From Ampullaceana balthica (taxonomy: Eukaryota; Mollusca; Gastropoda; Lymnaeidae): a stretch of DNA of 64,000 bases. Below the pieces are notes generated by a model. The model ran no database searches. It was not told the DNA's origin and saw nothing but the letters and a program-made list of their open reading frames with translations. This document shows positions 22,772-34,600 of this stretch, piece by piece. Numbering within the stretch: position 1 is the first letter of the stretch; the number at the start of each line of letters is the position of its first letter. Made by a program: the position numbers and the translations under genes. The stretch spans positions 687,598 through 751,597 of the forward strand of contig CALYLW010001097.1 of NCBI GenBank assembly GCA_944989445.1, in the 5' to 3' direction.

Positions 22772-25700
22772 TCGATGATTCATTAGCGGACAGTGTCCGT
22801 GAAGATGATTCATTAGCGGACAGTGTCCGTGAAGATGATTCATTAGCGGACAGCGTCAGTGAAGATGATTCATTAGCGGACAGCGTCCGTGAAGATGATT
22901 CATTAGAGGACAGTGTCCGTGAAGATGATTCATTAGCGGACAGTGTCCGTGAAGATGATTCATTAGCGGACAGTGTCCGTGAAGATGATTCATTAGAGGA
23001 CAGTGTCAGTGAAGATGATTCATTAGAGGACAGTGTCAGTGAAGATGATTCATTAGAGGACAGTGTCAGTGAAGATGATTCATTAGAGGACAGTGTCCGT
23101 GAAGATGATTCATTAGAGGACAGTGTCCGTGAAGATGATTCATTAGAGGACAGCGTCAGTGAAGATGATTCATTAGAGGAAAGAGTCAGTGAAGATGATT
23201 CATTAGAGGACAGAGTCAGTGAAGATGATTCATTAGAGGACAGCGTCAGTGAAGATGATTCATTAGAGGACAGTGTCAGTGAAGATGATTCATTAGCGGA
23301 CAGTGTCAGTGAAGATGATTCATTAGAGGACAGACTCCGTGAAGATGATTCATTAGCGGACAGTGTCCGTGAAGATGATTCATTAGCGGACAGTGTCCGT
23401 GAAGATGATTCATTAGAGGACAGTGTCCGTGAAGATGATTCATTAGAGGACAGTGTCCGTGAAGATGATTCATTAGAGGACAGTGTCAGTGAAGATGATT
23501 CATTAGAGGACAGTGTCCGTGAAGATGATTCATTAGCGGACAGTGTCAGTGAAGATGATTCATTAGAGGACAGTGTCCGTGAAGATGATTCATTAGAGGA
23601 CAGTGTCAGTGAAGATGATTCATTAGCGGACAGTGTCCGTGAAGATGATTCATTAGAGGACAGTGTCAGTGAAGATGATTCATTAGCGGACAGTGTCAGT
23701 GAAGATGATTCATTAGCGGACAGTGTCCGTGAAGATGATTCATTAGAGGACAGAGTCAGTGAAGATGATTCATTAGAGGACAGTGTCCGTGAAGATGATT
23801 CATTAGCGGACAGTGTCCGTGAAGATGATTCATTAGAGGACAGAGTCAGTGAAGATGATTCATTAGAGGACAGTGTCAGTGAAGATGATTCATTAGAGGA
23901 CAGAGTCAGTGAAGATGATTCATTAGAGGACAGCGTCAGTGAAGATGATTCATTAGAGGACAGTGTCCGTGAAGATGATTCATTAGAGGACAGTGTCAGT
24001 GAAGATGATTCATTAGCGGACAGTGTCAGTGAAGATGATTCATTAGCGGACAGTGTCCGTGAAGATGATTCATTAGCGGACAGTGTCCGTGAAGATGATT
24101 CATTAGCGGACAGTGTCAGTGAAGATGATTCATTAGAGGACAGTGTCCGTGAAGATGATTCATTAGCGGACAGTGTCCGTGAAGATGATTCATTAGCGGA
24201 CAGTGTCCGTGAAGATGATTCATTAGCGGACAGTGTCCGTGAAGATGATTCATTAGCGGACAGTGTCAGTGAAGATGATTCATTAGTGGACAGTGTCAGT
24301 GAAGATGATTCATTAGCGGACAGTGTCCGTGAAGATGATTCATTAGCGGACAGTGTCCGTGAAGATGATTCATTAGCGGACAGTGTCCGTGAAGATGATT
24401 CATTAGAGGACAGTGTCCGTGAAGATGATTCATTAGAGGACAGTGTCAGTGAAGATGATTCATTAGCGGACAGTGTCCGTGAAGATGATTCATTAGCGGA
24501 CAGTGTCCGTGAAGATGATTCATTAGAGGACAGTGTCCGTGAAGATGATTCATTAGTGGACAGTGTCAGTGAAGATGATTCATTAGCGGACAGTGTCAGT
24601 GAAGATGATTCATTAGTGGACAGTGTCCGTGAAGATGATTCATTAGCGGACAGTGTCAGTGAAGATGATTCATTAGTGGACAGTGTCAGTGAAGATGATT
24701 CATTAGAGGACAGTGTCAGTGAAGATGATTCATTAGAGGACAGTGTCAGTGAAGATGATTCATTAGAGGACAGTGTCCGTGAAGATGATTCATTAGAGGA
24801 CAGTGTCAGTGAAGATGATTCATTAGAGGACAGTGTCCGTGAAGATGATTCATTAGAGGACAGTGTCCGTGAAGATGATTCATTAGAGGACAGTGTCCGT
24901 GAAGATGATTCATTAGAGGACAGTGTCCGTGAAGATGATTCATTAGAGGACAGAGTCCGTGAAGATGATTCATTAGTGGACAGTGTCAGTGAAGATGATT
25001 CATTAGAGGACAGTGTCCGTGAAGATGATTCATTAGAGGACAGTGTCCGTGTAGATGATTCATTAGAGGACAGTGTCCGTGAAGATGATTCATTAAAGGA
25101 CAGTGTCAGTGAAGATGATTCATTAGAGGACAGTGTCAGTGAAGATGATTCATTAGAGGACAGTGTCCGTGAAGATGATTCATTAGAGGACAGTGTCCGT
25201 GAAGATGATTCATTAGAGGACAGTGTCCGTGAAGATGATTCATTAGAGGACAGAGTCCGTGAAGATGATTCATTAGTGGACAGTGTCCGTGAAGTTGATT
25301 CATTAGAGGACAGTGTCAGTGAAGATGATTCATTAGCGGACAGTGTCAGTGAAGATGATTCATTAGAGGACAGAGTCAGTGAAGATGATTCATTAGAGGA
25401 CAGTGTCCGTGAAGATGATTCATTAGCGGACAGTGTCAGTGAAGATGATTCATTAGCGGACAGTGTCCGTGAAGATGATTCATTAGAGGACAGTGTCAGT
25501 GAAGATGATTCATTAGAGGACAGTGTCAGTGAAGATGATTCATTAGCGGACAGTGTCCGTGAAGATGATTCATTAGAGGACAGTGTCCGTGAAGATGATT
25601 CATTAGCGGACAGTGTCCGTGAAGATGATTCATTAGAGGACAGTGTCCGTGAAGATGATTCATTAGCGGACAGTGTCAGTGAAGATGATTCATTAGCGGA

Positions 25701-26373
25701 CAGTGTCCGTGAAGATGATTCATTAGCGGACAGTGTCAGTGAAGATGATTCATTAGCGGACAGTGTCCGTGAAGATGATTCATTAGAGGACAGTGTCAGT
25801 GAAGATGATTCATTAGAGGACAGTGTCAGTGAAGATGATTCATTAGCGGACAGTGTCAGTGAAGATGATTCATTAGACGACAGAGTCAGTGAAGATGATT
25901 CATTAGAGGACAGTGTCAGTGAAGATGATTCATTAGCGGACAGTGTCAGTGAAGATGATTCATTAGAGGACAGAGTCAGTGAAGATGATTCATTAGAGGA
26001 CAGTGTCAGTGAAGATGATTCATTAGCGGACAGTGTCAGTGAAGATGATTCATTAGAGGACAGAGTCAGTGAAGATGATTCATTAGAGGACAGTGTCCGT
26101 GAAGATGATTCATTAGAGGACAGTGTCCGTGAAGATGATTCATTAGCGGACAGTGTCAGTGAAGATGATTCATTAGCGGACAGTGTCCTTGAAGATGATT
26201 CATTAGAGGACAGTGTCAGTGAAGATGATTCATTAGTGGACAGTGTCCGTGAAGATGATTCATTAGTGGACAGTGTCAGTGAAGATGATTCATTAGCGGA
26301 CAGTGTCCGTGAAGATGATTCATTAGCGGACAGTGTCCGTGAAGATGATTCATTAGCGGACAGCGTCAGTGAA
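22772..26373 (+). repeat. 30-bp satellite, ~120 copies, one uninterrupted frame of ~1200 codons
   Basis: Each unit encodes ten residues of the form EDDSL(A/E)DSV(R/S). Over ~3.6 kb there is no indel: every unit is exactly 30 bp. Substitutions concentrate at three codons (gcg/gag/gtg, cgt/agt and agt/agc before GTC). Units contain GATGATTCATTAG on the + strand. The frame starts ATGTTCGATGAT at 22768 and ends ENLGRPSCG-stop at 26415. The seed is hAT transposase sequence around 22768. Expression as an acidic repeat protein is possible but unsupported. Confidence 0.95.
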
Positions 26374-26664
26374 GATTCGCCACATGAAAATCTGGGACGA
26401 CCAAGTTGTGGATAAGAGTGAGGAACTTTTAAAATACAAATCTTGCAAAAAATGTCCCTGTTTGCTGTTTTTCTTGAATTACGGACACTTCGACCCCGGA
26501 TGATTCGACCCCGGACGGTTCAACCCTATCGTATCTACACCGTATAAATTATTTATTTTTTTAAAATATACTTTTTAAAATTTATTGTTTTAAAAATTAA
26601 GCTGTGTTATAAAAATAAGTTAATTTAATATTATTATCCATTAAAAATTAAATACAGCTTGAAA

Positions 26665-27237
26665 TACCGTATATACTCGTTCGCAAGCCGACCTTTTTTG
26701 GACAAAATCTAGGGGGAAAAGTTGTCGGCTTATGAGCGGGTCATAGGTGATTTCTGCATGGATATTGAATATCGGTGTTGTTATTATAGATTATCAATGT
26801 CCTTTTCTACATTCTACAAGATTCGACTGCTCTATCAGAAGCTATAATATATTATTAAAGATCAGCACTTGCCTTATTTAATCATTTTATTTATTTTTGT
26901 GAACGTTCTAATAAATTGTTTTACAAATTTTGTTTTCAACCACGGATTTTAATGTACGCGCTTTCGTCACTGTTTACCAAATATATATTTTTTTAATACC
27001 GGTAACTCTTGCTTAACTTAACAAAGAGCAGAAAGACAAAGATAGCCAGTACAAAGTAAAGAATCATAATGACCGATTTAGCTTGTAGTGTTAAAAAAAA
27101 TATGTACCATTTTTTTAAAGCTTTCCTGTTATTTTTGGGGGGTAGGCTTGCGATCGGGTTATACACTTTTAATACTTTTCCCTTCCAAAAGTGGTCGGCT
27201 TATGAACGAGCGGGCTATAGAACGAGTATATACGGTA
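26665..27237. mobile_element. 573-bp MITE with 18-bp perfect inverted repeats
   Basis: Ends are TACCGTATATACTCGTTC and its exact reverse complement, with a second inner match around AAGCCGACC. If the outer TA is the target duplication it fits a Tc1/mariner-type MITE. Nested within the element at 26482-28233. Confidence 0.8.
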
Positions 27238-27906
27238 GTTATTTTTAACGTTTAATTTACGACGATTTGAAAAAAAGTATATACAGTACTACCAGTCAAC
27301 ATTCAAAGCGAATTTATGATTGTGATAAATGCGCCATTCCTCGAACTCTGAGGTCATTTCAAACTTCAAACCAATCTAACTCAACCCACACCTCGTCCGA
27401 TGTAATGTGACAATTCTGGACAATAAAAAGTCAATGTGGTCAGATAACGGTGCCTACTCCCTGTCTTCCCCCACTCACTCTATTTACCTCCCCATACCCC
27501 AGCTAGCACACGGCTTCTTGAGGTAGTCACTGGTCTAGCCTTCCTAACATCTCATTATGTAACCCCCGGACAAAATGTCAACACCAATGACATAACGTCC
27601 AGTCAGGTCATACCGGTCACAGCAGATTGAATGTTAACTTTAAATACTGACAACTTCATGTCTTATTCAAATCAGTATTTCTTCGAGGAAGGTCTTCACG
27701 TGTTAAGGAACACAAGGGACAGAAGTGAATGGAAGGGCGCGGGTTTGTACGCGTTTCAGCGCCTGCGAGGTGGGTCGTTCAGCATGTCGACACCTTTAAG
27801 AAAAGAAAATAAAAAACAGAAAAAATACAAAAAAAAATTTCATTTATTTTTGTTATCACAGTGAAAATCTTTGAACGACTAAATAAATACATTTTTAAAA
27901 CCCAAT

Positions 27907-28088
27907 GTGTGTGGGATATGAGTGGAGAGTTTGGGATATGAGTGGAGAGTTTGGGATATGAGTGGAGAGTTTGGGATATGAGTGGAGAGTTTGGGATATG
28001 AGTGGAGAGTTTGGGATATGAGTGGAGAGTTTGGGATATGAGTGGAGAGTTTGGGATATGAGTGGAGAGTTTGGGATATGAGTGGAGA
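27907..28088. repeat. 20-bp tandem repeat, 9 copies
   Basis: Perfect copies of TGGGATATGAGTGGAGAGTT. Confidence 0.95.
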
Positions 28089-28532
28089 TTCTGTTTTTAT
28101 CTTTTAATGGATAATATAACAAACATTAATTTTAAAAAGATATAATAATAATTTTTAAAAAAACAAAGAATGAATCAAAAAGTTTCACGGTGTAGAAACA
28201 AAAAGGTTGAAATGTCCGGGGTAGAAACGTCCGACCACCGCTTTTCTGTACTACATAAATACAGTTTCTATGGGCAAACACACAAGCATCCCTTTAGTGC
28301 ATATAAACTCTTTTTGACTCTGTCGTTTACCCAAGTAGCTTGTGAGAGATCCTTCTCTAAACTGAAATACATTAAGAATCGCTTGCGAATCTCATTGTCT
28401 TCTACACACATTGAAGCTGTTACGATTATGTCAACAGAAACAGATGTTTTAAGTCAAGTGAACTGAATAATGACACAATTATAGATCATGTAGCCGAAAT
28501 GGCACCCAGCTTAAAGAAGTTGCTTATAATTT

Positions 28533-28960
28533 AAACACCATCACAGTGAGTCCGAATAAACACCATCACAGTGAGTCCGTATAAACACCATCACAGTGAG
28601 TCCGTATAAACACCATCACAGTGAGTCCGTATAAACACCATCACAGTGAGTCCGTATAAACACCATCACAGTGAGTCCGTATAAACACCATCACAGTGAG
28701 TCCGTATAAACACCATCACAGTGAGTCCGTATAAACACCATCACAGTGAGTCCGTATAAACACCATCACAGTGAGTCCGTATAAACACCATCACAGTGAG
28801 TCCGTATAAACACCATCACAGTGAGTCCGTATAAACACCATCACAGTGAGTCCGTATAAACACCATCACAGTGAGTCCGTATAAACACCATCACAGTGAG
28901 TCCGTATAAACACCATCACAGTGAGTCCGTATAAACACCATCACAGTGAGACCGAATAAA
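28533..28960. repeat. 25-bp satellite starting at the transposase stop codon, ~17 copies
   Basis: Units contain AAACACCATCACAGTGAGTC and CGTAT. The transposase ends AAG TTG CTT ATA ATT TAA and the array begins within that TAA; each later unit also carries TAAACACC. Confidence 0.9.
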
Positions 28961-29292
28961 TTTATGTATAATTTGAATTGACGCATTCTCGATATTTTAT
29001 TTAGTTACAAATCATATATGCGATACGTCGTTTTTTAAAATTGTAATTTGTAATTTGTAATTTGTAATTTGTAAAGTGACCAATGACTTTGGAGGCCTCG
29101 GCCCTCATGGTTTGGATGGAAAAAATGCACAAGGAAAATAAAAGTTATGAAGATAGGGCCGCTTTTTGTTTGTTTCCCGGGCCGCTTGAGCACATTCATA
29201 CACACACACAGTCCACCCCTGGTAAATATTATAACATGTGTGAAATATCTGGGGTAAATATTGTAACATGTGTGAAATGTCTGTGGTAAATA

Positions 29293-29504
29293 TTTGTATC
29301 TCAAGTTATCCCCTGTGTCCAATGATCACTTAATCTCTTAACATTACATTTTTAAACTGACCCACTGCCAGATCTATTTTCACTTAGCACATTTCCAGGG
29401 AATACAGCACAATTTCAGATCATTTTTAAGGCTAAAATTTGCTAGCACCGTCACTGTGTTATCCTTTAAATATCGTAATCACATTTGCATGTTATATATA
29501 TATT
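29293..29504. other. PAQR intron 3, unique DNA
   Basis: Short unique stretch between the hAT target repeat and the CA-rich microsatellite; no feature recognised. Confidence 0.4.
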
Positions 29505-29765
29505 ATACACATACACAAAAGCATACAATCTCATACACATACACACGCATACACTCATACACACTCATACACATACACACTCATACACATACACACTCAT
29601 ACACATACACATTCATACACACACACTCATACACATACACAGTCATACACATACACACTCATACACATACAAACTCATACACATACATACTCATACACAT
29701 ACACACTCATACACATACAGACTCATACACATACAGACTCATACACATACAGAATCATACACACA
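29505..29765. repeat. CA-rich microsatellite
   Basis: CATACACATACACACT-type blocks of 10-16 bp with CAGACT variants. Open frames in all + phases are artefacts. Confidence 0.9.
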
Positions 29766-29859
29766 GTTTCCTTCTCCAAAAAGCGGGTGTGTCAAGCTGT
29801 TTGTCTCAAACTTTTCATCTTGGTGGCCACGCCCAGAAGTATGCTTTACATACTCTAAT

Positions 29860-31430
29860 GACATCCTGATGTCAATCCTTCCACATACATTCTGATGTCA
29901 AACCTTCCACACACATCTTGATGTCAAACCTTCCACACACATCCTGATGTCAAACCTTCCACACACATCTTGATGTCAAACGTTCCACACACATCTTGAT
30001 GTCAAACCTTCCACACACATATTGATGTCAAACCTTCAACACACATCCTGATGTTAAACCTTCCACACAAATCTTGATGTCAAACCTTCCACACACATCC
30101 TGATGTCAAACCTTTCACACACATCCTGGTGTGTCAAACCTTCAACACACATCTTGATGTCAAACCTTCCAGGCACATCCAGATGTGTTAAACCTTCCAC
30201 ACACATCTTGATGTCAAACCTTCCACACACATCTTGATGTCAAACCTTCCACACACATATTGATGCCAAACCTTCCACACACGTCTTGATGTCAAACCTT
30301 CCACACACATCCTGATGTCAAACCTTCCACACATATCCTGATGTCAATCCTACCACAAACATCCTGATGTTAAACCTTCCACACACATCTTGATGCCAAA
30401 CCTTCCACACACATCTTGATCTCAAACCTTCCACACACTTCTTGATGTCAAACCTTTAACACACATCCTGATGTGTCAAACCTTCCACACACATCCTGCT
30501 GTCAAACCTTCTACACACATCTTGATGTCAAACCTTCCATACACATCCGGATGTCAAACCTTCTACACACTTCCTGATGTCAAACCTTCTACACACATCT
30601 TGATGTCAAACCTTCCATACACATCCTGATGTCAAATCTTCCACTTACATCCTGATGTCAAACCTTCCACACATATCCTGATATGTCAAACCTTCCACAC
30701 TAATCCTGATGTCAAATCTTCCACAGACATCCTGATGTCAAACCTTCCACACACAACCTGATGTCAAACCTTCCACACACATCCTGATGTCAAACCTTCT
30801 ACACACATCCTGATGTCAAACCTTCCACACATATCCTGATATGTCAAACCTTCCGCACACTTCCTGATGTCAAATCTTCTACAGATATCCTGATGTCAAA
30901 CCTTCCACACACATCTTGATGTCAAACATTCCACACACATCCTGATGTCAAACCTTCCACACACATGTTGATATCAAACCTTCCACACACATCCTTATTT
31001 CAAACCTTCCACACACATCCTGATGTCAAACCTTCTACACACATCTTGATGTCAAACCTTCCACACACATCCTGATGTCAAAACTTACACACGCATCCTT
31101 ATATGTCAAATCTTCCACACATCCTGATGTCACATCTTCCACACACATTCTGATATGTCAAACCTTCCACACACACCCTGATGTGTTAAACCTTCCATCG
31201 ACACACATCTTGGTGTCAAACCTTTCACACAAATCCTGATGTCAAACCTTCCACACACATCTTGATGTAAAGCCTTCCACACACATCTTGATGTCAAGCC
31301 TTCCACACACATCCTGATGTCAAACCTTCCACACACATCCTTATGTCAAACCTTCTACACACATCATGATGTCAAACCTTCCACACACATCTTGATGTCA
31401 AACCTTCCACACACATCCTGATGTCACACC
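29860..31430. repeat. 26-bp satellite adjacent to the PAQR exon 3 donor, ~60 copies
   Basis: Units contain ACATCCTGATGTCAAACCTT (+ strand). On the minus strand the array begins about 8 nt into intron 3: the first unit reads GCAGGTGTGACATCAGGATG right after CAC|GTAAGTA. Units are degenerate, with C/T and indel variants. No exon bases are inside the unit, unlike the arrays at exons 1 and 2. Confidence 0.95.
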
Positions 31431-31440
31431 TGCTACTTAC

Positions 31441-31670
31441 GTGCTGATGAGTGAGGCAGAGTTTAGCCAGGCAGCACGTCAAGAATGCTACCCAACTCAG
31501 TAGTACATTGATGGGCAGGAAGCAAGTGTACATAACCTCATGATAGCTCGGGGTAGCGATGGCGTACATGGTAGCAATGCCAGAACCAAAGCAGAAGATG
31601 GTGACACCCATGTAGTCAAAGAGGAACAGGACGTAGTGATGCCATTGAGATTTGGAGTGGAGGAGGTGTG
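31441..31670 (-). CDS. PAQR: PAQR receptor, exon 3 (residues 121/122-197)
   Basis: The acceptor TTAAATTGCAG and donor CAGCAC|GTAAGT bound a 230-nt exon (2 nt plus 76 codons). The first two bases complete GCA (Ala 121) with the last G of exon 2, giving STGAHLLHSKS, as expected of a PAQR loop. It encodes FDYMGV, whose Asp 139 is the family's conserved zinc-coordinating acidic residue, and two membrane segments (VTIFCFGSGIATMYAI, FLPINVLLSWVAFLTCC). The first ~16 exon bases together with the acceptor AG are the unit core of the 100-copy array that follows on the + coordinate axis. Confidence 0.9.
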
Positions 31671-34600
31671 CTGCAATTTAATAGTGCTATTGAGTGGAGT
31701 AGGTGTGCTATAATGTAATGGTGCTATTGAGTGGAGGAGTTGTGCTGTAATTTAATGGTGATATTGAGTGGAGGAGTTGTGCTGTAATGTGATGGTGCTA
31801 TTGAGTGGAGGAGTTGTGCTATAATGTAATGGTGCTATTGAGTGGAGGAGTTGTACTGTAATGTAATGGTGCTATTGAGTGGAGGAGTTGTGCTGTAATG
31901 TAATGGTGCTATTGAGTGGAGGAGTTGTGCTATAATGTAATGGTGCTACTGAGTGGAGGAGTTGTGCTGCAATTTAATGGTGTTATTGAGTGGAGGAGGT
32001 GTGCTATAATGTAATGGTGCTATTGAGTGGAGGAGTTGTGCTGTAATTTAATGGTGATATTGAGTGGAGGAGTTGTGCTGTAATGTGATGGTGCTATTGA
32101 GTGGAGGAGATGTGCTATAATGTAATGGTGCTATTATGTGGAGGAAATGTGCTATAATGTAATGGTTCTATTGTGAGAAGGTGGTGTGCTATAATGTAAT
32201 GGTTCTATTGCGTGGAGGAGGTGTGCTATAATGTAATGGTGCTAATGAGTGGAGGAGGTGTGCTATAATGTAATGGTTCTATTGAGTGGAGGAGATGTGC
32301 TATAATGTAATGGAGGTATTGAGTGGAGGAGATGTGCTATAATGTAATGGTGCTATTGAGTGGAGGGGTTGTGCTATAATGTAATGGTGCTATTGAGTGG
32401 AGGAGGTGTGCTATAATGTAATGGTTCTATTGAGTGGAGGAGATGTGCTATAATGTAATGGTGCTTTTGAGTGGAGGGGTTGTGCTATAATGTAATGGTG
32501 CTATTGAGTGGAGGAGGTGTGCTATAATGTAATGGTGCTATTGAGTGGAGGAGTTGTGCTATAATGTAATGGTGCTATTGAGTGGAGGAGGTGTGTTATA
32601 ATGTAATGGTGCTATTGTGTGGAGGGGTTGTGCTATAATGTAATGGTGCTATTGAGTGGAGGAGGTGTGCTATAATGTAATGGTGCTATTGAGTGGAGGA
32701 GTTGTGCTATAATGTAATGGTGCTATTGAGTGGAGGAGGTGTGTTATAATGTAATGGTGCTATTGTGTGGAGGAGGTGTGCTATAATGTAATGGTGCTAT
32801 TGAGTGGAGGAGTTGTGCTGTAATTTAATGGTGATATTGAGTGGAGGAGGTGTGCTATAATGTAATGGTGCTATTGAGTGGAGGAGTTGTGCTGTAATTT
32901 AATGGTGATATTGAGTGGAGGAGTTGTGCTGTAATGTGATGGTGCTATTGAGTGGAGGAGTTGTGCTATAATGTAATGGTGCTATTATGTGGAGGAAATG
33001 TGCTATAATGTAATGGTTCTATTGTGAGAAGGTGGTGTGCTATAATGTAATGGTTCTATTGTGTGGAGGAGGTGTGCTATAATGTAATGGTGCTATTGAG
33101 TGGAGGAGGTGTGCTATAATGTAATGGTTCTATTGAGTGGAGGAGATGTGCTATAATGTAATGGAGGTATTGAGTGGAGGAGATGTGCTATAATGTAATG
33201 GTGCTATTGAGTGGAGGGGTTGTGCTATAATGTAATGGTGCTATTGAGTGGAAGAGATGTGCTATAATGTAATGGTGCTATTGAGTGGAGGAGGTGTGCT
33301 ATAATGTAATGGTTCTATTGAGTGGAGGAGATGTGCTATAATGTAATGGTGCTTTTGAGTGGAGGGGTTGTGCTATAATGTAATGGTGCTATTGAGTGGA
33401 GGAGGTGTGCTATAATGTAATGGTGCTATTGAGTGGAGGAGTTGTGCTATAATGTAATGGTGCTATTGAGTGGAGGAGGTGTGTTATAATGTAATGGTGC
33501 TATTGTGTGGAGGAGGTGTGCTATAATGTAATGGTGCTATTGAGTGGATGAGATGTGCTATAATGTAATGGTGCTATTGTGTGGAGGAGGTGTGCTATAA
33601 TGTAATGGTGCTATTGAGTGGAGGGGTTGTGCTATAATGTAATGGTGCTATTGAGTGGAAGAGATGTGCTATAATGTAATGGTGCTATTGAGTGGAGGAG
33701 GTGTGCTATAATGTAATGGTGCTATTGAGTGGAAGAGATGTGCTATAATGTAATGGTGCTATTGAGTGGAGGGGTTGTGCTATAATGTAATGGTGCTATT
33801 GAGTGGAAGAGATGTGCTATAATGTAATGGTGCTATTGTGTGGAGGAGGTGTGCTATAATGTAATGGTGCTATTGAGTGGAGGGGTTATGCTATAATGTA
33901 ATGGTGCTATTGAGTGGATGAGATGTGCTATAATGTAATGGTGCTATTGAGTGGAGGGGTTGTGCTATAATGTAATGGTGCTATTGAATGGAGGAGATGT
34001 GCTATAATGAAATGGTGCTATTGAGTGGAAGAGATGTGCTATAATGTAATGGTGCTATTGAGTGGAGGGGTTGTGCTATAATGTAATGGTGCTATTGAGT
34101 GGAAGAGATGTGCTATAATGTAATGGTGCTTTGGTGTGGAGGAGGTGTGCTATAATGTAATGGTGCTATTGAGTGGAGGAGATGTGCTATAATGTAATGG
34201 TTCTATTGAGTGGAGGGGTTGTGCTATAATGTAATGGTGCTATTAAGTGGAAGAGATGTGCTATAATGTAATGGTGCTATTGAGTGGAGGGGTTGTGCTA
34301 TAATGTAATGGTGCTATTGAGTGGAAGAGATGTGCTATAATGTAATGGTGCTATTGAGTGGAGGGGTTGTGCTATAATGTAATGGTGCTATTGAGTGGAA
34401 GAGATGTGCTATAATGTAATGGTGCTATTGAGTGGAGGTGGTGTGCTATAATGTAATGGTGCTATTGAGTGGAGGAGGTGTGCTATAATATAATGGTGCT
34501 ATTGAGTGGAGGAGATGTGCTATAATGTATGGTGTTATTGAGTGGAGGGGTTGTGCTATATTGTAATGGTGCTATTGAGTGGAAGAGATGTGCTATAATG

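Larger units (their letters stand above)
26482..28233. mobile_element. TIR DNA element nested in the hAT transposase (1.75 kb)
   Basis: The left end CGGACACTTCGACCCCGGA and the right end (reverse complement CGGACGTTTCTACCCCGGA) are imperfect inverted repeats. They also share TTCAACC and TCTACACCGT further in. It separates transposase fragments that are contiguous in the family. Target duplication and superfamily are not resolved. No transposase frame was found inside. Confidence 0.65.
20136..28540 (+). pseudogene. hAT transposase, fragmented (DUF4371/ZMYM type with hAT dimerisation domain)
   Basis: Fragments run in family order. 20136-20440 holds TANMQGQYNGFTKWLND, HVWCNARVLNSVIGD and MFFRESFKRMDV. 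The piece before and after the first satellite holds LLIELIYTLPELTSS and LLDKFIKFETVVTAKLYLR. 22240-22740 continues with SNYLQTTGMDALQAYR. 26400-26480 holds ELLKYKSCKKCPC. 28240-28540 holds LTLSFTQVACERSFSKLK and KNRLRISLSS, the hAT C-terminal dimerisation motif, then DTIIDHVAE one frame over. Breaks come from a 23-bp satellite, a 30-bp satellite, a nested TIR element and several single-base frameshifts. Not functional. Confidence 0.85.
19922..29221 (+). mobile_element. 9.3-kb hAT transposon in PAQR intron 3, inflated by satellites
   Basis: Perfect 13-bp terminal inverted repeats (CAGGGGTGGACTG / CAGTCCACCCCTG) are flanked by a perfect 8-bp duplication gtaaatat (19914-19921 and 29222-29229). 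The target was a ~32-bp repeat (ACATGTGTGAAAT, GGTAAATATT) still visible at 29222-29292. It carries a fragmented ZMYM/DUF4371-type transposase on the + strand, four internal satellites and two nested DNA elements. Removing those leaves roughly 2 kb, so the parent copy was already internally deleted. It lies antisense to PAQR transcription. Confidence 0.9.

Noticed and set aside
27631..27864. 77-residue plus-strand frame (MLTLNTDNFMSYS...)
   Set aside because: Inside a nested DNA element, ends in a Lys-rich low-complexity tail, no recognisable domain.
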